Assembly: GCA_963575745.1 (NCBI GenBank)
Contig: CAUYUJ010004525.1
Span: 449,291-513,290 of the forward strand
DNA from: Prorocentrum cordatum
Lineage: Eukaryota > Sar > Dinophyceae > Prorocentrales > Prorocentraceae
Direction of reading: 5' to 3'
DNA length: 64,000 nt
Shown: positions 1-14,945 of the stretch, piece after piece
Position numbering within the stretch: position 1 is the first letter of the stretch
Layout: each line of letters begins with the position of its first letter
The notes under the pieces: generated by a model
Database searches by the model: none
What the model was told of the DNA's origin: nothing
The model's input: only the letters and a program-made list of their open reading frames with translations
Made by a program: the position numbers and the translations under genes

Positions 1-2850
<2,850 letters not shown>

Positions 2851-2899
2851 CGCGGCCGCCCAGCGCTTGCGAATTGACGAGGCACAATCTGAGCCCGAG

Positions 2900-2920
2900 C
2901 TCGAGCCAAAACGTCCGCGG
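2900..2920 (-). other. Relic spliced-leader sequence upstream of the E2 gene
   Basis: Read on the minus strand this 21-nt site keeps the core TTTTGGCTC of the dinoflagellate spliced leader and matches about 16 of 21 leader bases. It ends 50 nt before the E2 ATG, where an old leader would lie if a trans-spliced mRNA had been reverse transcribed and reinserted. Confidence 0.65.
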
Positions 2921-3701
2921 GGAGCAGCTGCATCCTCCCAAGGCTCAAGCGGAGGAGCCCCGGCCGACAGCTCCGTCGCTGTCCGCAGCGTCGGGGGTGC
3001 TGCGGTCGCCTCTCGTAGAGCACCGCGCCGACCTCGGCCAGCCCCGGGGGCCCCCGCACGGGGCCACGATCGTCCCGGGCGCTCCCCGCCCTCGCCCGCC
3101 CGAGCGCAGCCTGCGTCGAACATGCTCCTCCCGCGCGAAGGGTTGAGTCGGGCCCGTCCCTCCACAGGAGAAATATCCAAAAATAGTCAAAAATAATATG
3201 GGGATTTTTTTCTGCATTTTTTTTTGCCATTTGGGCGTATGTTTCAGTATTTTTTGATTTTTCGTCGGAGATCCCCCTGTAGGGGGACACGCCCGACTTC
3301 AGCGAAGAGGGGGAGGCGAGAGCGGGTGCGAGGTGGGTGCGGTTGGCATGGCGACCTGCACCTCGGCGGAGAGCAGCAGCACGCCGCCCAGGCGCGCGGG
3401 CATCACGTCTCGACGCCGGTGCTGCTCGCTGGGGCGAGAGCGGGGAGCACGAGGGAGCTGGGGCCCTGCAGAGCCCTGCCTTCCCCCTGCCGTGGCCTGC
3501 GCGGCGCCAGGCGCTCGAGACCGCGCACGGGGCAGCTGCGCCCAGCGCCGCCCTTAAACGGCGCGGGCGCCGCCGAGCCGGTCCTGCCCATAATGGCAGC
3601 GCCGAGTCCTTCCAGGGGGCCATCAGGGCGTCTCGTGCGGACTCGCGTGGCCCCGCGACAGCCGCACGCGGCCCACGCCATCCGAGCAGCACGGCGGGCT
3701 G

Positions 3702-3702
<1 letters not shown>

Positions 3703-3741
<39 letters not shown>
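3703..3741. repeat. (CAG)13 microsatellite
   Basis: Thirteen perfect CAG units. They read as polySer on the plus strand, and as polyAla, polyCys or polyLeu on the minus strand. No flanking frame convincingly makes it coding. Confidence 0.9.
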
Positions 3742-3743
<2 letters not shown>

Positions 3744-4197
3744 CGACTCCGTCGGCCTCGAGCGGGGCGGGCAGCGTCGCGGGCACCACAGCCCTGAGCG
3801 GCGTCCTGGGGGGCCAGGCGTGAGCCAGCGGCACTGCTCTGCCACCCACTAGTGGCGCGGGATGGGCGTGGTGCGCGGGCAAACTTCATATCCACTGGGT
3901 CTCAGAGCTTCGGACTCCCTTTCCCATACACCCGAGGCGCAGTGGACACGGATAAACATCGTGCCCCCAGAATCTCGATTCTACTCATATCCGCTACGAC
4001 TCGGCCTTTTGGCGCCATTCCCTGAAAATCCAAAATGCAGTGGATATGGGCACCACCCGCAACCTGCAGCGTGGCTGCAAGGAACATAATCGCTCGTTCG
4101 ACACCTGGTTGGCCCAGGTGCCGTTGTAGTATCGCCGCGGCGAGGCAGGGTGGCGCAATGGGACTCCCACGCCACCTGCCAGCCTTGAGACCCTCAA

Positions 4198-4380
4198 AAA
4201 GAAGCTAGACATGTATACATATATAGATATGAGTACATCTATATGTATATACACATGTATGCACGCATTCATACATACACATATGCATTTCGCTCTATGC
4301 ATGTATGCACATGTGCATACAACTATCTGTACATATGTGTGTAGGTGTTTGTGTGTATTGTATATCTGTATACACTAGAA
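4198..4380. repeat. AT-rich TATG/TACA microsatellite
   Basis: Imperfect TATA, TATG, CATA and TGTG steps, AT-rich in an otherwise GC-rich window, with many short self-complementary stretches. Confidence 0.75.
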
Positions 4381-5340
4381 CTGGGTAGGTCATACTGAGA
4401 TGGTTCGGCATGATCAAAAGTCCTTCCAACAACCACCTCGAACACATGGTTTTACTTGATTCTGACGCCCTTGAAACCCAAAAAAAAAATGATCTCGTAT
4501 CTGAGAATATAATCGAAAACAATTCAGTTACATAGTTACTCTGCGTTGCTGCACACCCATACTCTGTTTTATCTTCTCTCCCATGTGCTGGTGCAATCGG
4601 CTTGCGCCCTTCAGCCCAGTTTTCCTTAGGCGCGCCCCTGCCCCTCCACCTCTCTATTCCCTCTCTGCCCTTCCTTTCCCCATTGCAAGGCAGGCTCGAA
4701 GCAGAACCATTTTTCAAGCAGGCGACGCGCGCCACAGATACATTCACTGACGCAATACAAGCGGCATACTGTCAAAGGCATCAGAGCAAGAGAAGACAAC
4801 GCATGAGTAGGAACATTCAGAGGAGGAAGGGTGAGGGAGGACAATGACGACGACGACGATGGCAAGGGGGAGGGGGAGGGGGACTTGCAGTGGGGGAGGG
4901 GAACGCAACGTTGCACAGTGAGTCAGCATGGCAGACTAGAGAGATGCACCGGTGGCGTCAAAATAATAAGGATTAGGTGGGGACTGGCGATCACACTGAT
5001 GAAGAAGAGGAGGACGAAGGAGTAACGTCAAGGCAAGACAGATGGGTGAGCGTGCAAACAGGATGGATGCGGGGGAGACTCTCGCACACGCCCACAGCGA
5101 CAAAATTTGGGCGAAAGGTAAACTAACGCCTTCTTCGAAGGCCTCGGCACGCGCACAGAGGAAGAGGAGGAGGAATGTCATGTGTTGCGACCCTCATCCA
5201 TTCCTCACTGATCACAGCTCCTGAATTGTTTCGCCCCTCGTTCCATCCCCTCTCCACCTGATCCTCCTCCTATTGATTTTCATCCTCATCATCTTCCTGA
5301 TGTCCACCTCCTCCTCTCCTTCTCTCTCCACCGCGTCGTA

Positions 5341-5375
<35 letters not shown>

Positions 5376-5589
5376 AATATATTTTCCCATGTCATCCTCC
5401 CGCACCTCCCCTCATCTGCTTCTACGCGTCCCTCTTCTACTCCTGCGCTTTTTCTCTCTCTCTCTCTCTCTCACGCTCTCTCTCCCTCTCTCCTCTCTCA
5501 TTCCATCTCGCTTCCCTTGCGGAGTCCGCGAGTCCGCGCGCGCCGTGGCCGCTTGGCGGCATTCACTTGTGAATGAACGACGCCGCCGC

Positions 5590-6150
5590 CGACCTGGCGG
5601 GGGCGGGGCGCGACGCAGGAGGAAGAGACGGAGGAGGAAGAAGGGGGGCACGGAGGAGGGGCAGGAGGCGGCGCGTGGGCAGCATGAGAACGATGACGAC
5701 TCGGAGAACGAGAGGAGGACATGGAGTCGGAAATGGAGGAGGAGGAACGAATCGGAGCAGGAGGTGGATAGGGGTCCTGTGGACGGTTAGAAGATAGGAG
5801 GAGGAGGGGCAAGAGGAGGCAGGAGTAGGAGAAGGTGGGGGGGGAGGGGGAGAGGAGGAGAAGAAGAGGGGGAGGAGGAGAAGGACAAGGAGGAGGAGGA
5901 GGAGAAGGACAAGGAGGAGGAGGGGGAGGAGGAGGAAGAGGAGGAGGCGGAGGATAGGATGAAGTCAAGAGGAGGCGGACAGGGAGGAGAAGAGGAGGAA
6001 GTCAAGAGGAGGAATACGTGGAGAAGGATAAGAACAAGAATGTGAAGGTGGAGGAGGAGAAGGTGGAGCTAAGGTGGAGGATAGGGAGAACGAGCAGGAG
6101 GATGAGGCGGAGCAAGAAAAGGAGGATGAAGAAGGAGGGGGGGTAAGGAC
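5590..6150. repeat. Purine-rich GGA/GAG low-complexity block
   Basis: About 550 bp of AGGAGG, GGAGAAGG and GGGGGAGG variants. Long Pro/Ser frames on the minus strand come only from the repeat. Confidence 0.85.
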
Positions 6151-6479
6151 GCGAGGAAGATGAGCCAAGGATGAGCTAGGACAACCGTCGCCGGCGTCGA
6201 CGTCGTTGACGCCGCCGTCGGGCCGTCACCCGTGCCGCCTTCATCCCGCCTGGGCCTCCTCGTCCCTCCTCCACCTTCTTCCCGTCCTGGGTCCTTCGCC
6301 CTTCGCCCCCTCCAGCTGTCAGGCCTCCCTTACTTTCCAACTCAGTTCCCCCTCCTCCGACTTGCTCCTCCCCCTCCCCCTCGCTCCAAGTCCTATGGGG
6401 TGGAGGGTGGTGAGTGAGAACGAGGAGAGGATCAGAAGTGAAGGAGGCGCGCGGGCGGGCGGGCCTCTCCTTCTTCGCC

Positions 6480-8245
6480 TTCGCGAACTTCCAATCGTCG
6501 AACCACGTCCTGCGGCGCCACAAGTCGGGCTGGTCCGCGTGGAACACCGACTTGTGCTCCTCGACCTCCGTCAAGCTGGGCACCTGGTAACGGTACCTCC
6601 CGCCCGAGTGCATTGAGCAGCGCAACGGATTGGAGAGTGAGTGAGCGAATGGAGTAGTAGAAGGGAAGGGGCTACGAGCAATGAAGCTAGCACGTAACTG
6701 AGCAAATAAATGACCGTAGCAACGGGCAGTGAAAAATGGAGCAAGCCACTAGATCAGATATGTCAGATATGGAAGTATGAAGTGGTGGAGGTAAGGACCA
6801 TGTGAGCAACGCAGTAAAAGCTCAGTGCGCGGGTGGAATCAGGCATGCAAATCGGACCAGCAGAAGGCAGAGGCAATGAGAAGGAAGGCACCATTATCAT
6901 TGCAACAACCCCCATACTCGCCCCCCCCCCCCCCTTACGTCTTGCAGTCGTTCCCGATGCCAGCGTTGACCTCGATCACGGTGTAGATGATCTCGTGCGT
7001 CTCCTTTTGATGGGCACTAGAGGGGGGAGAGGGAGGGGGGGGGAGAAGAGGGAGGAGTAGGATGTGAAGGCGAGGAGGAGGAGGAGGAGGAGTCGGAGGA
7101 GGAGGAGGAGGAGGACCAGGATGAGAAGGTCAGAGGAGTCCGTGGATGAGAAGGGGAGGAGGAGGAGGAGGAGGAGGTGGAGGAGGAGTAGGAGGAGGAG
7201 AAGGAGGAGCGGCTTGTAACTCGTGGTGGGGGAAACGTGCCCATAATCCTTCTGCGCCTCCACCTCCTCCTGCTTCCTGCTCTTCTTGCGCTTCTTGGAG
7301 GGCGGGCCCCCGCAGCCGCTCGGGCCGCTGACGTGGCTCTCCGCGTCGTCGGCGGCCTGCGGGCGGCGCGGCAACGGCGACAATTGGCGATCGACGATGC
7401 CCCCGACGTGCTCCCGCACTGGCGTCAACCGCATCCACCTGCCCGCCCGCCCCAAACCCAACACTGGCCTACTTACTTACCAGACTCACCATCCTAAGTC
7501 ATGCCCTACCTTACCAACGAAAGCACGCCCTACCGTACCCTATCCTACCCTGTCCTACCCTACCTCTCCCGCAATTGCTGCGCCCTGCGTTCGATACCTG
7601 GGACCCGTCAAGATCCGACGATGCCCCCCCTACTCGGAGAGCCCCGCTCAGCACGAGCGACGTGGGAGGAGGGAGGAGGGAGGTGGCTGGAGGGACAGAT
7701 GAAGAGAGGATGATAGGATGGTGGGAGGAGGAGAAGGAATGGGCGGGAGAGAGAGAGAGAGAGGAAGCGTCGTCGGTGAGAAGCGGCGGGTGGAATGATC
7801 CATGGAGACGCGGATGGAGCCGCGCCCTCCAGAGACACATCACGACATCAAACCTACGACGACTACGGCGACCGATCGATCGACTCGATCGCGCTGGCGG
7901 AATGGCAAAGCCGCAGACTAGAACGTCGGCAGCATCTCGGAAATGGCCTTCTCCTGAGCGGTAGAACCCTGATAGTGCGGAATTTTGCAGAGTGGAGCGG
8001 AGAGGAGGCAGCGGGATAAAGAGAGCAACGAGAACATGAGAATTCAAGAATGAGTCCAGTGCAAGAACAAGTTCATTCAATTCGTGAAAGGATGACGGTA
8101 TTTTGCCTCTCGGGCTTCTCGAGAGAACCAATGGTGCGTCCCGTCACCTCCTCCCCGCCTCTCCTTCCTCCTCCTCCTCCTCCTCCTCCTTCTCCTCCTC
8201 CTCCTTCTCCTCCTCATCCTCCTATTCCTACTCCTACTCCTACTC

Positions 8246-8291
<46 letters not shown>

Positions 8292-8371
8292 TACTACTAC
8301 TACTACTACTACTACTATTATTACTACTACTACTACTACTGTACTACTGTACTACTACTACTACTACTACG

Positions 8372-8416
<45 letters not shown>

Positions 8417-10735
8417 GCTGATACTACTACTACTGGTGCATCAGCAACGACTGCTACTACAGCTACTGCGTCTGTCTACTACGACTGCTACTACACTGCT
8501 CCGCGAGCCTCCGCCGGCGACAATGGCAGGAGCAAGCTCTTGTTCATGTGCGCGGCCACCGCATCGTCGACGACGCGCCCGTTGAACGGGAGGGTCGGCC
8601 ACGTTCCGCCGTCCACGCAATGCCTCGCATGTTGCACACATTCCATGCCAACTCATTCCCAAATACATGCGAAAGAGACGGCGTACGTTGAATGCGTACC
8701 ATCGGCAAACCATCACTTGAAAACACACAATACTAAACGGCACGTGCAGATGAACGATGGCCTAGCCGAAACCTGGCGAGGCTGACTGAAGGGACGCTGA
8801 CAACGTCGGGCGGCGACGACGATAGCATGACACCAAACATACATGGCACGCACAAGAAACGGAACGCTTAAGAACAAGAAATGATTGCAATCAAAAGTAC
8901 AAGGCATTGATAAGATAGATCCCCAATGCTGCCCCCGTGGAATCCGACGCCTCTCCAACTTCTGGCTCTTGATCTCACCCTTGTCGGTCTTCTCGATCTT
9001 GACGAACATGTTGGATTTTTGAATCAAGATGGCCCCCATCGACGTCGTGAACGTTTCTGGGGATGGGGAGGGTGGGGAAGGGCGAAAAAACGCTCGGCAC
9101 ATCATTATTCCTTTCCGATTTCGCTCTCTGGATCGTTCTTCGCCTTCTCATCATCCTCATCATTCTCCTCGTTCTCCTCATCCTCATCCTTCCTCGCCAT
9201 CCTTCCTCCTCCTCCTGGGTCTTGTCCTCCATGTCCACATCAATATTGTCCTCCCTCTCGCCCTGATCCTCCCTGCGGGCGCAGGTGCCGGCGCTGGTGG
9301 AGGTCGAGGAGTGCCAGGGCGCGTGTTCGGACGCGCAGGCGGCCTGGCCCCGCCCCCTCCTGTCTGCCCTCCACCTCCTCTGTCCCCCTCTCACCCCCTT
9401 GCATTTATCCTGCTGCTGCCGCTGCAGCCCCCCCCCTGCCCACCTTCTCCTCCTCCTGGGGGAGGAGAGGAGTGATGAGAAGGAGGGGGGGGGATGCAGG
9501 AGCGGGAGCAGAGGAATGAACTAACATAGCAACAATTCAGAAGCACAGGTCCTTGTATCTTGCTCTGCAGGGCCGCCTGGAGCTGGTTCTTGATGTACTG
9601 GGCGATTCTGGGTCGCGAGCCGTTGTCTTCGCTTGTCGCCTGCTCGGCTTCCACGTTCTTCTGCCACCGCTCGGAGAGAAGCACGGGCTCGAACTTATTC
9701 TCCTGGCTGACGCCATTTCCGTTCGACGCCACGATGCTCTTCGAGGATGCCTGGGCTCATGCGCATTGCAAAAGAAAGCAACGAAACCGAGGGAGATTTG
9801 GGGGGGGCATGACGATGGGGGAGTGACAACGGATGCGACCGCAACGAGACTCAAGGAACGTAGGCAAGTGCGATCGGAGGAAGGAGTAACGATAGAACAC
9901 TGAACACGCAGTAACAATTCGAAACAACCATGTGAGTTTCCACCCGCCACCGGCTTCGGGAACTCGTCCGCAAGCTCAGCGAAAACAGCGTCCAAGGGTG
10001 CGTCGGCCTTCATCTTGGTGTTCAAATGGTTCTGGTGCCCCGCAGCCCACTCTGCCATGATCTTCTGTTTGGTCTCACTGCCCTTCGTGGAGAGAACCGC
10101 ATTATCCGCCACCTTCGTTTTCAAACCCCACTTGGCGGTAACCTCCCAACCCCCTTTGGACGTCAGATGGCGCATGTCCCGCCAACCACCACACCACCCC
10201 ATCGGCAAAATAATAATATCAACAAATGCAAGAGCGCGTGAATGCAACAATGACAATCACAAGCATAACCGAGAGAGGCTGAATGAAAGATGAATAAGAC
10301 AGAGAGCGAGACAAAAGAAGAGAGAAAGAGCGATAGAAGAAGACGGCCCAGGTAGGGGGGCACGCCGGCGACGGCGGAAGGGTCAACGTTATGACCCCTG
10401 CACTGCTAGGGGGGTGCGAAGCTAGAAAACCTGCACATGCAATAGCAGCCGCGCAGGACATTGACAAACGCATGCGCAAACACATTGCATAAAAATACAT
10501 AAGCGGCCCAACCCCCACCGATCTCAGAGACTCAACAGTGTTGGCAGAGAGGCACTCTTTCTTAATGTTCTCGTGGTCTAAGCAAAACTGGGCGAAGCTA
10601 GCGTCTTCCGTCATGCCCGAGATCGCATACAACTTGGTAACGACCAGATCCAACACTTTGCGAGTCGTCAGGTTGTGGGGGCCAGCCTCCCAAGCCCCGC
10701 ATCGTCTCTCCGTCTCTCTCTCTCTCTCTCGCGCG

Positions 10736-10766
<31 letters not shown>

Positions 10767-10770
10767 TTAG

Positions 10771-10816
<46 letters not shown>

Positions 10817-13800
10817 ACGCCACTCTCGTTCGACTCGCTCCAAGTTCCGTCCTCCTCTCCTACTTCAAGCGCTCCCTCCTCCTCCTCCTCCCCCGACTCC
10901 TCCTCCTCCCCCTCCTACCTCTCCTCCTTCTCCTTCGCTTCAGCCATCACCTCCACTTCAGCCAATCGCGCAAAGTCAAGCACGCATCTCACATTGCGCT
11001 CCCGCGCGCAACAACGAGCCATGACGCACAGCGTGGCGAAGACAAGAGGCGGGCGTTACGCAACGAATGTCGCATTGAACAAGAACTTTGCACTGGCACC
11101 CTTATCAACCAGACAGGGGGCTGGGCAATGGTAGAATCATAACGCGGCCCCTGACCTCTGGCATTGGCGGACGCGTCGGATGAAGCGAACAGAAGCGATG
11201 CTTCACAATGAGATGAAACGCAAAGCTAGAGAACGCTTGTTTGAGGCAGTGGCGATATCAAAGTTCGCCTTGCCAGCTCTGTGCAACAATTCACCGTGGC
11301 GCGGCAGTCTACATTCTGCTGCGCGTCGGCACGCGCGAGCCACTACTACTTCTACTACTAGATTGCTTCACGCTGTGCCGAGGGAGAAGAGCAGAAGGGC
11401 AGCATCGAGGCCAACAGGCAACGAGTTGGCGCTTTCCCGAATCACTGATCGTTCCCCCAAGCTGGTGAAGTTCACCAGGTTGAACTCTTACTCTTCTTCC
11501 CGTCCTCAGAAGTTCCCCCAAACTGCAGAAAGCCCTTCCTTCTCATCCTCCACCCCATCCCATCCCCTTCCCCTCCTCCTCGTTCTCCTCTACGGTTTCA
11601 AGCGAGACGCAAGCAACGCGGCCCTGTGGGCCATTGGAAAAAAAGGCCAGCCACAACGAGAGTTCCTCTAAAGGAACGGCTCCACGCCCGCGGCCGACGC
11701 CGCGTCACCGCGACCGCTGCTGGAAGCCGAAGACGCAGCTGCTAGCGCTGCTAACTCTCGCTCCCGCTTCTTCAACGCGTTCAGCTCCTGCTGAATTTTC
11801 CACATGGCGCCCACCTCCGAATCGGAATACTGGGACTGGGGCAGCTGCCAAGCCGCGTTGCCAGAAGAGGACGCCGCCGCCGCCGTTCCGCCCAGGTTGC
11901 CCTCGTTCGTCTTGCTGTCCTCTCGGAGGCAGCCCAGAAAGGCAGAATGCAAAGAGCGACAAGCAGAAGAAACAGGAAGATCCAATTATGACCAACCCCA
12001 TAGGCGCCCCATGTTTCGCCTCAATACTTCTGTGCGCTTGTAAAAAAACTCATCCTCGCCCAGAAGAACAATGTCTCCTTCGTTCCTTATCGTGCGATTC
12101 GTCCTTTGACTCAACCTTCCTTTCGTTCTCATCCTTCCTTCCTTTTTCATTCCTCCTCATTGCTCATCCTTCCATATCATCCTCCCTTCTCATTGCTAAT
12201 TTCCTCCACCTCGTTGCTATCGTCCTACCGAGCTCCTGCGCCCACTTCGGCTGCTGGCCACTGGCGTCGCCGGTGGCGCCCGGCGGGCCGAGCTCCTGGG
12301 AGATCTGGTCCGCCATGGCCTCGATCCCCATGGGCGGCAACCCAGGGGCATTGGCTTTCCACTGCACCCACTTCTGCCGCTCCTCGCGGGGTTGCGGGGC
12401 TCCTCCTCCTCCTCCTCCTCCTCCTCCTGGCCCTCCTCCTCCTCCTCGTCCTCCACCTCCTCCTCATCTTCCTACTCCTCCTCCTCATCCTCCTCTTCCT
12501 CCTCCCCCTCCCCCTCCAGGCAAAGAAGAAAGGGAGCAGCATCGCATAGGTTAAAAATCGGACGCTAGCAATGATGACAAGATATCGGTGGATGAACAAT
12601 GATATCCTCATCATCGTCGACATCCTCACCGATATCCATCAGGGCGGCCACGAGCGGCAGTAGCTCCAAAGGTATCTGGGGGGGGGGGGGCGATCATGAC
12701 ACAAGGACTCCAGAAACGAATGAGCAGATTAGACGAGTAGGACACGGCTGACATAGCAGAGATGGAGAGCACGAGAATGGGAACAAGATCGTTAAAAAAC
12801 TATCCTTCCAGAAAGCAGCGAAAGCGCCCCTCTTCTTCCCGTTCTCGTAGCCAACATTGACGCCAGCCTTGTAGCCCTGCGAGTAGGCGGTCTGCCAAAG
12901 TGCCGATTCGGCCTCCGTGAGTATTCTGGTCATCACTGGCAACGCGCGGTTTGCCACCAGGCCCGTTGCTGCACCCGCTGCTGCTGGATGTGCTGAGGTG
13001 TCCACCACCATTGCATCTGCTGAGGCTGCCACCCCTGCTGCAGATGCTGAGGCTGCCACCCCCGTTGCAGATGCTGCATCTGCTGAGGCTGCCGCGCCCG
13101 ATGCCTCTGGGGCTGCGGCTTGAACCTGCGCCTCCTTGCATACTTTTGGACGCTTCTTTGGCTTCGGCTGCTGACCACAGTGGGTCTTCGCTCCATCGCG
13201 TGCTGAGGCTGCCGCTGGGCCGTCGACGTCGATGATGACCGCGTCGCCTTCGCCAATCGCTCGCTTCCGCAGCGGGGCAACTGGCACCGGTGGCGGCGGA
13301 TCGGGCGCTGGCATTGGCGCTGATGACGGCGCCTCCTCTAGCCCTCTGGGCAGCGAAGCTGAGGTCGGCGCTGGCGCTGACTGCGGTGGTCGCATTGGCG
13401 GATGCTGCTGAGGCTGCGGCTTCGGCTGCAGCTGAACGAGCTGCTGCGGCGGCGGATGCGGCGGAGGCGTTGGCCGCAGCTGACCGCGCGGCGGCAGATG
13501 TGCTGGCTGTGATGGTGGTGGCGGATGCTGCGGAGGCGGTGGCGGCGGTGGCGGTGGCTGCTGCTCACCGCGCGGATGCGCTGGCTGTGGTGGCGGAGGC
13601 TGCGGATACGGTGGCGCTGGCTGAAGCTGACCGTCAGGCTGACCGTGCAGTGATTGCGGTGGCTGTTGTTGTTTCTGCGGAGGCGTTTGCTCTGGTTGTG
13701 GCTCTGGCACTGGCTCTGGCTGTTCCTGCGGAGGCGGAGGCGCTGGCTGCGGCTGTGGCTGAGGGGTCGCCGGTGGCGGCGGCGCGCTCCACTCACCCCA

Positions 13801-13908
13801 GGCGTCATCATCGTCGGGGTAGTTCATGGGCAGCGTGGCTGGCGGGTCGTCCTCGAGAGCCATCGCATGCACTGACGCCGCGGGCGTCGCCCGTGGCATC
13901 GGAACCAT
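6480..13908 (-). CDS. Gene A: multi-exon protein of unknown function
   Basis: About 18 minus-strand exons carry protein-like frames with phase-compatible splice sites: 12800-13908, 12620-12680, 12229-12400, 11709-11919, 11417-11488, 11245-11300, 11060-11115, 10950-11010, 10530-10690, 9945-10190, 9557-9750, 9190-9275, 8954-9058, 8513-8622, 7936-7968, 7241-7438, 6939-7016 and about 6480-6596. The last three join cleanly through a GC-AG and a GT-AG intron. Exon 1 encodes a Pro/Gln/Ala-rich N-terminus; later exons are mixed charged and hydrophobic, including a Lys/Glu-rich stretch (PSKKRKKSRKQEEVEAQ). I recognise no catalytic motif or family. A spliced-leader relic lies 56 nt upstream of the chosen ATG (13906-13908). 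It could be two adjacent genes; I prefer one because only one strong N-terminal exon is visible. The 3' end is uncertain. Confidence 0.55.
7040..7215. repeat. GGA/GAG repeat in a gene A intron
   Basis: Triplet-rich purine tract between the exons at 6939-7016 and 7241-7438. Confidence 0.85.
8161..8431. repeat. (CTC)n then (TAC/CTA)n compound microsatellite
   Basis: Perfect CTC units pass into a long ACT/CTA run, giving artefactual polyTyr, polyThr and polyLeu frames. It lies between gene A exons at 7936-7968 and 8513-8622. Confidence 0.92.
10704..10816. repeat. (CT)n microsatellite, gene A intron
   Basis: Interrupted CT dinucleotide run next to the acceptor of the exon beginning near 10690 on the minus strand. 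Confidence 0.9.
12800..13908 (-). CDS. Gene A exon 1: Pro/Gln/Ala-rich N-terminus
   Basis: One open frame of about 370 codons beginning MVPMPRATPAAS. It has a D/W-rich start (PDDDDAWGEW), about 130 residues of Pro/Gln repeats, a basic patch (KPKKRPKV, a plausible nuclear signal), Ala-rich repeats, then an ordinary stretch ending near GYENGKKRGAFAAFWKD. The GGCTGC/GCGGAGG repeats make long Ala or Ser/Arg frames on the other strand, which are shadows. The donor is probably GC near 12830 or GA near 12810. Confidence 0.6.
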
Positions 13909-13963
13909 GCGACCCCGTACTTCCGCGAGCCGCCGAATGCAAGCAAGCTCGAGGCCCTGCCTG

Positions 13964-13984
13964 CTCGAGCCAAAACGGCGTCGG
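13964..13984 (-). other. Relic spliced-leader sequence upstream of gene A
   Basis: On the minus strand this site matches about 17 of 21 bases of the dinoflagellate spliced leader, including GCC, TTTTGGCTC and the terminal AG. It ends 56 nt before the gene A ATG, almost the same spacing as at the E2 gene. Confidence 0.7.
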
Positions 13985-14253
13985 CTCTCTCGGATCGCTC
14001 AAGGAGGGGATGTAGGCGCAACAATGCCCCCAGAATGCCCCCAAAGAGGTCGCGAGCGTCTAAGAGAGCGAAGATACAAGAATTGGAGGCATTTGCATCT
14101 CAACTGCACATCGGAAAGCAATGAGAGTGGACGCGCCAGCCACGTTCAAGAAGAGCAAAAATGCGATGGAGGGCATATAGCGAAAAGAGAAGCCTATGGG
14201 CGCCAGCGCATGCCCACGATCCCAGCCCAGCCCGCCATCATAGTAGTAATTAC

Positions 14254-14855
14254 TTCTGGCAGGGAGACCATCGTCTTCTCGATTTCAACCTTGGTGGCCA
14301 AAGTCGCAATGCCAAGTACCTCCCGCGGGGGTCTCGCGGCATCAGCAATCCTTGCTCGAAAGAGGGCGCCCCGTTTGCTTTTCCCTGTCGCCCTCCGCTC
14401 CTCCCTCATCCGCTGACTCGTCTTCCATGCACCCCTCTCTCCTACTCTGGTGCCTCGCCGTCCCGTCCTCCCGTGCCAGCCCGACGCGAGGTCGTTTCGT
14501 TGGAAACATCGCATGGGGCGTAGAGGGAGACAGATAACCATAGAGAGAGAGGGAACGTAGAGCACATGGTGTTTGCGGCATGCGTGCATGAAGAGCACGC
14601 GCGATGGGGCGGCGAAGCGAAGCAGCGCGCACGCGAGCACGCCTACGCACAACAAGTAGCCCACTAGAGGCCCACTAGGCATTTTCACCCGAAAAAACAA
14701 GTAAGACATGCAATACAGCACAGTGCAGAAATACTCACGGCATGCATGCACGACCCCTTGAGACGCGGGCAACGCGTGCCACAGGCAAAGACCAATATAC
14801 AATTCGAGAAAGCCACAGGTAGCAAGAGAGAGAGAGAGAGAGAGAGACTCTCTCA

Positions 14856-14945
<90 letters not shown>

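Larger units (their letters stand above)
2921..6479. other. Intergenic, mostly low complexity, no firm gene
   Basis: 2921-3180 continues GC-rich sequence beyond the E2 5' end. 3300-3845 is GC-rich non-repetitive DNA with overlapping frames on both strands and a CAG run; it could hold an exon, but no frame is clearly better than the others. 3887-4180 has short inverted repeats. 4200-4380 is AT-rich microsatellite. 4380-5340 shows nothing recognisable. 5342-5500 is CT-rich. 5590-6150 is purine-rich. 6180-6260 has a GTCGCC-type run, possibly part of the gene A 3' end. Confidence 0.5.

Noticed and set aside
3224-3845. Overlapping open frames on both strands around the CAG run
   Set aside because: GC-rich sequence is open in several frames; no splice sites, motif or homology separates a real exon from chance.
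8050-8585. Frames rich in Thr, Tyr and Leu
   Set aside because: Produced by CTC and CTA repeats only.
12951-14015. Plus-strand Ala-rich frames opposite gene A exon 1
   Set aside because: Shadow of the GCT/GCG-rich coding repeats; the minus frame has a start, mixed composition and a relic leader upstream.
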